In this document: in pieces, positions 6,201 through 11,649 of the stretch
How the letters are laid out: every line of letters starts with the position of its first letter
Numbering within the stretch: the stretch's first letter is position 1
Source: Saprospiraceae bacterium
Lineage (GTDB): Bacteria; Bacteroidota; Bacteroidia; Chitinophagales; Saprospiraceae
Length of the DNA: 11,649 nt
Reading direction: 5' to 3'
Assembly: GCA_014379665.1 (NCBI GenBank)
Contig: JACMLK010000276.1
Coordinates: 1-11,649 of the forward strand
Notes under the pieces: model-generated
Database searches by the model: none
Told to the model about the DNA's origin: nothing
Seen by the model: only the letters and a program-made list of their open reading frames with translations
Made by a program: the position numbers and the translations under genes

Positions 6201-8756
6201 GGTGCCAAAGCACTGATCAGTATAGAAAGAGGTAATCGTATCATAGAACAAAAGTGGTATGATATGACAAAAGCCAATAATGTAGTGGTATTAACGACAA
6301 ACGAAAACTGGTCTCCCAACGTATATATCCACGTCACCATCATGCAAAAATATAAACAGGAGCTAAATGATCTGCCACTCAGACTATATGGTGTTAAACA
6401 TATAAAAATGGATGGATCTAACAGTCAACTCAAACCGATAGCCAGTATACCGGATAAACTCGAATCCAACAAATCTTATACTTTCACAATGTCTGAAAAC
6501 GAAGGCAGGGTTATGGAATACACTTTGGCTCTGGTGGATGAAGGTTTGCTTAATCTGACAGGCTTTGCCACACCGGATCCGGCTAAACATTTTAATGGGA
6601 AATTCCCGTTGCTCGTCAAAACATGGGATATTTATCAATATCTGATCAATTACTTCAAAGGAAAATTTGCCGGAATCATTTCAATAGGAGGTGATGACGC
6701 ATACAATCCTGATGCTATAGCAGAAATTAATCGTTTCAAACCGGTCTCCATACACCAGGGGCCATTTAAACTAATAAAAGGTGGTAAAAACACACACACA
6801 GTAGCCATACCAAATTACATTGGTAAAGTGAGATTAATGGTTATAGCCTGTAATAATAATAATTTCGGAAAATTGGAGAAATTTATCCCCGTAAAGAATC
6901 CACTCATGGTTCAGTCGCAATTTCCACGTACCCTAAATGTTACGGACAAACTGCAATTGCCGGTCACCATTTTACGCGATGACTCAGGCATAAATACCGC
7001 TGATCTTACCGTTAAAGCGGATGCCGGGCTGGTAAAAGGATTTACACCCTCCAGGGCTTTAACTTTTAACGGTAAAAATCAATTGTCGAGTATTTATGAT
7101 ATCGAAGTACTCAATAAAACCGGTAAGTTAAGCGTAGAAATGGGTATCAGCGGTGGCGGTAAAAGCATGAAAGAAATTACTGACATTCTTATAAATTATC
7201 CGAATTCATACGAATCATCTGTCTCAAAGGATATCATTGAACCCGGGGCTAAGCTAAACTATACCATCAAACCCAAAGGTTATAGAGAGGTATTTACTTC
7301 AAAAGTCATGATCAGCGGCCTCAAAGTACCAAATTTCACACAATATGCCGAAGAGTTGATTGATTTTCCTTATGGTTGTCTGGAACAAACAACCTCAGCA
7401 GGATTCAGTCAGATGTATCTTGACAAAATTATACAACTTGACCCGAAAGAAAACAGGGAGCGTATGGAAAATCTTCAGGCATCTATCAATAAAATCTCCA
7501 GGTTTCAGCAGTCATCAGGGAAATTCAATTATTGGGATGGTACATACTATCATGCCTGGTCGGACATTTATGCAGGTAATTTTATGGTAGAATTAAAAAA
7601 GCTCAATTATCTGCCCAATAAGTCAGAAATGCTCGAAAGATGGATCAATGCCCACACCAGCACTGCCAATAACTGGGCATTGGCAGAAGTCACCAATGAT
7701 TACATATATGAAAGCGAGTCTCTGGCACAGGCCTTCCGTTTGTTTGTTTTGGCCAAAGGTGGAAAGCCGGCCAAATCAGCTATGAATCGGTTTGTCACTT
7801 CGAGTAAGTCCGACAATCCTATGACATGGTGGCTTATTGCCGGTAGTTTTCAGTTTAGCGGATACGACTCTAAAGCCAAAGAATATGTAGCAAAAGCAGA
7901 GAGTCTCCAGAAAAACTATAATGAAAACAGAAGTTATGAAAGTTTTGGAGACAGGGGACGGGATTGGGCTTTGATAGTGGAAATTTTAAGCTATATTGAA
8001 GTGGACAAAAACAAACTTGAAAACTATTATGACCAGATGGTAGAAACGCTCAATTCAAATTCCTGGGCCAGTACTCAGACTAAAGGATTTGCTTTCATCG
8101 CAGCTTATAAATATTTTGGAAAATCATTGGGTATTGTCGGAAAGGTAGACTATTCCATCACCGGACTTTCTGGTGGTGTGAAAAGTTTTCAACACTCAGC
8201 CTATGAGCCACGGTTAATTATCATTGATAAAGCAGCCTATGATAAAGCAATAACCATCCAGAACAAAGGTAAAGGAAAGCTATATGTCTATCAGACTGAT
8301 CGTTTTATTGACAACAATCTGGTTAAAGATGGTGCGTCGAGCAATCTGGGTATTTCGGTAGATTATTACAACGCTACACGCAAGAAATCAGGCATGGCAG
8401 GTATCAAACTTGGTGATGATATTATTATCAGCGTCAAAATCAGTAATCCGTCAGCGCTCGAAGTCAGTGATCTGGCGCTCAATCTCAAAATGCCTGCGGG
8501 ATGGGAACTCATCAATCCACGGCTTTACGAAACCGAAACTTCCAAAAATACAGGCAATTATATCTATCAGGATTACAAAGATGACAGGGTTTATACTTTC
8601 TTCAACCTGAGAGCAGGTGGGTCTGAAACCTATAGTTTCAAATCCAAGGCTGCATTTACAGGTGATTTTTATATGCCGGCATTGAGTTGCGAGCACATGT
8701 ATAAGGGAACGGTGTATGCGAGGACTAAGACACAGCGTGTTGCCATTGGGAAGTAG
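3234..8756 (+). CDS. Alpha-2-macroglobulin family lipoprotein with intact CLEQ thioester
   Basis: A 1840-residue cell-envelope protein of the bacterial alpha-2-macroglobulin type, thought to trap attacking proteases through a bait region and an internal thioester. A signal peptide with probable lipobox FNLSC puts the lipidated cysteine at C18. Order seen: Ig-like MG domains from about 40 to 440; a Tyr/Asn/Asp-rich linker at 462-482; an MG domain with the ISKLMDLSLVADADITLY motif (about 520-590); a domain starting SDRDIWRPGDSIY (about 603-690); a bait-region-type domain (about 963-1045, ending PNVYIHVTIM); ALVDEGLL at 1099-1106; the A2M domain at about 1178-1250; thioester FPYGCLEQTTS with C1382 and Q1385; the alpha-helical thioester domain to about 1660; and a C-terminal domain containing YQDYKDDRVYTFF (from 1778). 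The start at 3234 was chosen because it gives a proper signal peptide just downstream of a -7 element; a frame extension to TTG 3159 adds 25 unlikely residues. It is followed by pbpC with 41 bases of overlap. Confidence 0.93.
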   Translation: MKNLILFLFALLVFNLSCKSKKDTTALLDVAKDQEMLDEYFMAATVGVISAADELKYVLKEPLTNDVSEDVLQKVVTLSPAVAGKVTLSNKTIITFSPNEPLMPDHTYTVSLGLMSLGEKRFDKNIEYQIKTFAQDMTVNREGIIINDDASVSIILGVKTADKVSIDKLKACFTTDAPTIEIIERDPMDYEVEIRFEGGMKKESNISYDGKNIGCDARGVIDLFDLNPNEFGVVYTHHNTSDKEFNIYFSQRLNKQMDLSGLLKVQNENASYTIKNNVITIFLGEIRDQNLVKIYLDKSIRSESGKTLISDHTFDISVQVDNPDAQFVSDGHYFPSEGDFKIPIKTRALDQLRIVVIEIKQENVMHYLAWQSLTYADYYNLRMYGKPVYDQLVPLNQGLRDNEGWTVHGIDLSTRINKNPGSIYHISLEFGPENTTLSCKKELKKYKINTKIPDNDFFTVRDNYYNDYYNYYEDYNWEENNNPCKLAYYVNKQPVHKLFICSDYSVIAKKAGKNYHIAISKLMDLSLVADADITLYNLQAEKMATMRTSGEGFAKFENIRDDAAVLKVEKGKQVTYLALDPNQSNSLTDFDIAGERSETDTEFFAYSDRDIWRPGDSIYVDLMINKAHSDLPKGLPLVMTFYNVDNMVIDEQVQEIDLDNHQIYSFALLTAPNAKTGLYRCMFQIGPKSIRKNIRIETIKPNTAEVIYTFDKMVDNTIYSDQISGSIQAKYLTGFEVGNAGIKAAASARNINNPFPEFKDYSFDVYDHISIDRNFDILDVQTNDKGVAGFNASQELKSFNSPVTLSIETETILPGGGTNKEGKSIIVSPFETYLGAFRKEGTGWSGNHTFKENIEVSLVNLTNKGKLSGKANTVSYTLQQHIESWWVDKYRLRSSGNFVNADFWKDVDNGNIKITGKGKVTFPKGKLGKGAYKLTMTDDRSSHKTQVYFTVYDGIESIPGSQPYIVELQTDKDDYKTGESVKLMLPDIDGAKALISIERGNRIIEQKWYDMTKANNVVVLTTNENWSPNVYIHVTIMQKYKQELNDLPLRLYGVKHIKMDGSNSQLKPIASIPDKLESNKSYTFTMSENEGRVMEYTLALVDEGLLNLTGFATPDPAKHFNGKFPLLVKTWDIYQYLINYFKGKFAGIISIGGDDAYNPDAIAEINRFKPVSIHQGPFKLIKGGKNTHTVAIPNYIGKVRLMVIACNNNNFGKLEKFIPVKNPLMVQSQFPRTLNVTDKLQLPVTILRDDSGINTADLTVKADAGLVKGFTPSRALTFNGKNQLSSIYDIEVLNKTGKLSVEMGISGGGKSMKEITDILINYPNSYESSVSKDIIEPGAKLNYTIKPKGYREVFTSKVMISGLKVPNFTQYAEELIDFPYGCLEQTTSAGFSQMYLDKIIQLDPKENRERMENLQASINKISRFQQSSGKFNYWDGTYYHAWSDIYAGNFMVELKKLNYLPNKSEMLERWINAHTSTANNWALAEVTNDYIYESESLAQAFRLFVLAKGGKPAKSAMNRFVTSSKSDNPMTWWLIAGSFQFSGYDSKAKEYVAKAESLQKNYNENRSYESFGDRGRDWALIVEILSYIEVDKNKLENYYDQMVETLNSNSWASTQTKGFAFIAAYKYFGKSLGIVGKVDYSITGLSGGVKSFQHSAYEPRLIIIDKAAYDKAITIQNKGKGKLYVYQTDRFIDNNLVKDGASSNLGISVDYYNATRKKSGMAGIKLGDDIIISVKISNPSALEVSDLALNLKMPAGWELINPRLYETETSKNTGNYIYQDYKDDRVYTFFNLRAGGSETYSFKSKAAFTGDFYMPALSCEHMYKGTVYARTKTQRVAIGK

Positions 8757-11091
8757 CGGAAATAATGAAATTTTGAAAATTAATCGTTCCGGTATTGTCA
8801 GCGTTTCAAAATGGCTGATCATTGTTATCCTGATTGCCTGGGCTCTCATGCCACTGCCTGATACAAAACCATCATACAGTAAGGTTCTTTATAGTAAAGA
8901 AGGAATATTATTGTCCGCCACCATCTCTGATCAGGAACAGTGGTGCTTTCCTATGGATGAAGAGATACCAGACAAATTAAGTACTTCTATTATTATGTAT
9001 GAGGATGCATATCTCGATTACCATCCGGGTGTGAATCCGATAGCAGTTATAAAAGCCATTATCGCAAATCAAAAAGCAGACAATACCATTCGTGGTGCTA
9101 GTACATTAGCTATGCAGGTCATGCGTATGAAAAATAAAAACGCTTCCCGAAACTGGTACAACAAAATCAAGGAAACACTTGGAGCCATCAAGTACAGCCT
9201 GATCACAAGGGATAAAACTATACTCAGAGAATGGTGTGAAATTGCTCCATTTGGTGGCAATACCATAGGAATAAAAGCAGCCTCATTGAGATACTTCGGC
9301 AGGTCTGTGGATAAATTATCATGGTCTGAATATGCTTTACTCGCCGTTATGCCAAACGGACCATCGTATGCCAATCTTACTAAAAACAGAAATATCCTCA
9401 GGCAAAAAAGAGATTTTCTACTAAGAAAACTGCAAAAGAAAGGTTACTTTGATAAATCTGAACTGGAATTGTATCTCGGAGAAGAGCTTCCTGCAGAAAC
9501 CAAATCCATACCACAAGATGCTTATCATGCGCTCCTTTTTTTGGCTAAAAAGTATCCCGATCAATATATTTTCCATTCCACCATTCCTTTTGATATTCAA
9601 ATCAGGATTCAGTCAATCCTGGACAGAGAGTCCACTTTTCTGAAAATAGATGATATCAGAAATATGGCAGCTGTAGTCATAGATATCAAATCCAATCAAT
9701 TGATGGCTTATCAGGGCAATGTGTCCTCCGGTAATGGTAAATTTTCTTATGTTGATGTATCCCAGGCACCAAGGAGTTACGGTAGCCTTCTGAAACCACT
9801 TTTGTATGCACACGCTCTCGAAACCGCACAACTACTTCCCAATGAAATGGTAGCCGATATACCTACCGCCATTGGTGATTTCCAGCCCGAAAATTTTGAT
9901 AAAAAATATCGCGGTGCTGTACATTTTGAAGAAATGTTGATCCAATCCCTTAATGTTCCTGCTGTTCGGGTTTTGAACTCAGTGGGAATGCAGAGTTTTT
10001 ATAACATGGTTCATAGGTTGAATATCGCTTATCTCAACAAAGGGGCAGATCATTATGGGCTCAGTATCATCCTTGGTGGAGGTGAGTCATCTCTCTGGGA
10101 TCTTTGCAGAATTTATAAGGGCCTTGCTCAAAACTATATAGGGTATTCCGATCCTTACCAACAAGTGCAGAGTTTAACGGATTTACCAGCTTCGGAAAGT
10201 AAAAATGTATTTGCTTTTTCAGCAGGCACCATGGATCATCTCGTCAAAGCCATGTCAGATCTCACACGTCCGCGTGAAGAAAAGTCATGGCAAATGTACG
10301 GCACAGATTATAAAATAGCCTGGAAAACAGGTACAAGTTATGGGCATAAAGATGCGTGGGCACTTGGATTTAATGGCCAATACATGGTAGGCGTCTGGGT
10401 TGGGAATGAAGGAGGTGAAGGTAGATTTGAACTGACAGGTATCACCAAAGCTGCACCGGTAATGTTTAAAGTGTTTAATGCCCTTCCTGAGAATAAATGG
10501 TTTTCTACTGCTCCACAGTATATTAAAAGAGAAGTCATCAATGTGTGCAGTGAATCCGGAAAGCTGGTCGGTCCACTTTGCAAAATAAGACAAAAGATCA
10601 CTATTGAAAAAGCATCGTTTAAATACCAGCCCTGCCACTATCATCAGGAAGTGTGGATTAATAGCGATGGATACGCTGTTTCTGAGGAATGTGCAAAATT
10701 GGCATTTAGAAAGGATACATTGTTTGTACTACCATCTTATATGGAATATTATTACAAAACCGCACATACAGAGTACAAAGGTATTCCTCCTCATGACCCT
10801 GACTGTAAACCTTCAGCTACTGCGTGCAAAATTATTTATCCCTATGATGGGCTGAAGATCTTCCTTCCTAAAGAAAGAGCTGAAAAAGAAAACGAACTGA
10901 TCATTAAGGCATATCACAGAGAAAAGGATGGCAAACTTTACTGGTTTATTGATAATGATTACAAAACAGTCACTTCAGCAACCCCGCACGACTGTATGGT
11001 GAAATTAAATAAAGGCCCGCATTCACTCACGATTACGGACCAATGGGGCAATAAAGATCACATAGAGTTTGAAATATTAGGTCGGGAGTAA
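8716..11091 (+). CDS. pbpC: Penicillin-binding protein 1C (bifunctional glycosyltransferase/transpeptidase)
   Basis: Class A peptidoglycan synthase anchored in the inner membrane with its catalytic domains in the periplasm. From the ATG at 8716 it is 791 residues, close to the usual PBP1C length. A membrane span lies at about 33-46. The GT51 domain shows EDAYLDYHPGV with catalytic E96-D97, RGASTLAMQ (127-134), and the IAPFGGNTIGIKAAS segment (176-190). The transpeptidase has all three motifs: S357-LLK, S411-LN and K537-TGTS. The tail holds six cysteines (611, 622, 640, 659, 697, 704) and a BiPBP_C-type domain at about 706-788, typical of PBP1C. The start is uncertain: ATG 8716 overlaps the macroglobulin gene by 41 bases and has TAAGG nine bases upstream; a TTG at 8773, just after the previous stop, would remove 19 residues that do not look conserved. 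Pairing with an alpha-2-macroglobulin gene is the classic bacterial arrangement. Confidence 0.94.
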   Translation: MRGLRHSVLPLGSSGNNEILKINRSGIVSVSKWLIIVILIAWALMPLPDTKPSYSKVLYSKEGILLSATISDQEQWCFPMDEEIPDKLSTSIIMYEDAYLDYHPGVNPIAVIKAIIANQKADNTIRGASTLAMQVMRMKNKNASRNWYNKIKETLGAIKYSLITRDKTILREWCEIAPFGGNTIGIKAASLRYFGRSVDKLSWSEYALLAVMPNGPSYANLTKNRNILRQKRDFLLRKLQKKGYFDKSELELYLGEELPAETKSIPQDAYHALLFLAKKYPDQYIFHSTIPFDIQIRIQSILDRESTFLKIDDIRNMAAVVIDIKSNQLMAYQGNVSSGNGKFSYVDVSQAPRSYGSLLKPLLYAHALETAQLLPNEMVADIPTAIGDFQPENFDKKYRGAVHFEEMLIQSLNVPAVRVLNSVGMQSFYNMVHRLNIAYLNKGADHYGLSIILGGGESSLWDLCRIYKGLAQNYIGYSDPYQQVQSLTDLPASESKNVFAFSAGTMDHLVKAMSDLTRPREEKSWQMYGTDYKIAWKTGTSYGHKDAWALGFNGQYMVGVWVGNEGGEGRFELTGITKAAPVMFKVFNALPENKWFSTAPQYIKREVINVCSESGKLVGPLCKIRQKITIEKASFKYQPCHYHQEVWINSDGYAVSEECAKLAFRKDTLFVLPSYMEYYYKTAHTEYKGIPPHDPDCKPSATACKIIYPYDGLKIFLPKERAEKENELIIKAYHREKDGKLYWFIDNDYKTVTSATPHDCMVKLNKGPHSLTITDQWGNKDHIEFEILGRE

Positions 11092-11137
11092 AGTCGTAAA
11101 ATGTGTTAAATTTCCACTGTAAATCTTATATTTTGAT

Positions 11138-11145
11138 TAATTTTG
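11138..11145 (+). promoter_or_regulatory. Bacteroidota -7 promoter element for the GH53 gene
   Basis: TAATTTTG matches TAnnTTTG and has 29 bases between it and the ATG at 11175, the same spacing as at the macroglobulin gene. No clear -33 TTG. It suggests that the galactanase gene is transcribed separately from pbpC, although no hairpin terminator is visible in the 83-base gap. Confidence 0.5.
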
Positions 11146-11174
11146 CCAATCGTTGGATATAAATTTAAACATAC

Positions 11175-11649
11175 ATGATCAAAATGAATTTTATCATTTC
11201 AATTATAGGAATCATAATAATTTTGTCATGTACCAAACAGAAGGATGACACTACAGATCCTCCAAATGATTCGATGGAAGTAAAGGCGGCAGACGTCTCT
11301 TTCTTGCCTGAGATCAGAAAATCAGGGATCACTACCAGAAACAGAAACGGGCAAATCGAAGACATGCTAACCACATTAAAGAAAGAAGGTTGTAATACGA
11401 TTCGTCTTAGGCTGTGGTACAAGCCCACCACTGAACATTCGGGTTTTAACGAAGTTAAGACCTTTGCTCAGGAAATTAAAGGCCTGGGTATGAAAGTTTG
11501 GCTGACCGTCCATTATTCTGACACCTGGGCTGACCCCGGGAAGCAAGGTAAACCAGCTTCATGGAAATCGCTTGGCTTCACACCACTAAAAGACAGCGTG
11601 TATCAATATACAGCACGAATAGTCCGTGAAATTAATCCGGAATATATAC
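11175..11649 (+). CDS. GH53 arabinogalactan endo-beta-1,4-galactanase lipoprotein, C-terminus cut by window edge
   Basis: Glycoside hydrolase family 53 enzymes cut beta-1,4-galactan side chains of pectin (arabinogalactan type I). The visible 158 residues start with a lipoprotein signal (lipobox ILSC, C19) followed by TKQKDDTTD, an acidic stretch that may direct export to the cell surface in Bacteroidota (inference). The catalytic barrel begins near residue 38: GADVSFLPEI-like ADVSFLPEIRKSG (39-51), NTIRLRLW (74-81), and the strongly conserved VHYSDTWADPGKQ (112-124). The frame is open to the end of the window; the acid/base glutamate of the GNE motif is expected just downstream and cannot be checked. 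An in-frame ATG at 11184 is an alternative start three codons later. It is 83 bases after pbpC and probably the first gene of a new unit, perhaps a galactan-use locus. Confidence 0.9.
   Translation, partial: MIKMNFIISIIGIIIILSCTKQKDDTTDPPNDSMEVKAADVSFLPEIRKSGITTRNRNGQIEDMLTTLKKEGCNTIRLRLWYKPTTEHSGFNEVKTFAQEIKGLGMKVWLTVHYSDTWADPGKQGKPASWKSLGFTPLKDSVYQYTARIVREINPEYI

Noticed and set aside
11092..11174. Terminator between pbpC and the GH53 gene
   Set aside because: No stem-loop with a T-run can be found by eye; only AT-rich sequence and a -7 element are seen.

Overview
The window looks like a chromosome segment of a Bacteroidota bacterium, perhaps near the Saprospiria/Chitinophagia; that finer placement is a guess. 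The evidence is an AT-rich composition, starts preceded by A-rich sequence rather than clear Shine-Dalgarno motifs, TAnnTTTG-type -7 promoter elements upstream of the operons, and the type of Ccm proteins, alpha-2-macroglobulin and lipoproteins encoded. No RNA gene, mobile element, CRISPR array or prophage signal was seen, and no stretch over about 220 bases lacks a gene.

Left part (1-3014, minus strand): a compact operon read right to left. It encodes CcmB (haem-exporter membrane subunit), a long CcmC/CcsA-type haem-handling protein with an extra N-terminal periplasmic domain, a small CcmD-like membrane protein, and a glutamate dehydrogenase that overlaps the ccmD-like gene by 11 bases and runs off the left edge. 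The first three serve cytochrome c maturation. The dehydrogenase links carbon and nitrogen metabolism and appears to be co-expressed with them.

Middle (3015-3233): a divergent intergenic region with a minus-strand -7 element for ccmB and two near-identical 14-base plus-strand copies of a -7 block in front of the next operon.

Right part (3234-11091, plus strand): a two-gene operon for a giant alpha-2-macroglobulin-like lipoprotein with an intact CLEQ thioester motif and a penicillin-binding protein 1C with intact glycosyltransferase and transpeptidase motifs; the two genes probably overlap by 41 bases. This pairing is well known in bacteria. It is usually read as a periplasmic protease trap working beside a cell-wall synthase that repairs peptidoglycan after attack.

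Right edge (11175-end): a separate transcription unit begins, encoding the N-terminal part of a GH53-family endo-beta-1,4-galactanase lipoprotein, which suggests that plant-type galactan use may be encoded beyond the window. Overall the region is mostly conserved housekeeping and envelope genes. I did not find a convincing wholly new system; the points most worth checking are the architecture of CcmC, the coupling of glutamate dehydrogenase to the ccm genes, and the duplicated promoter block.
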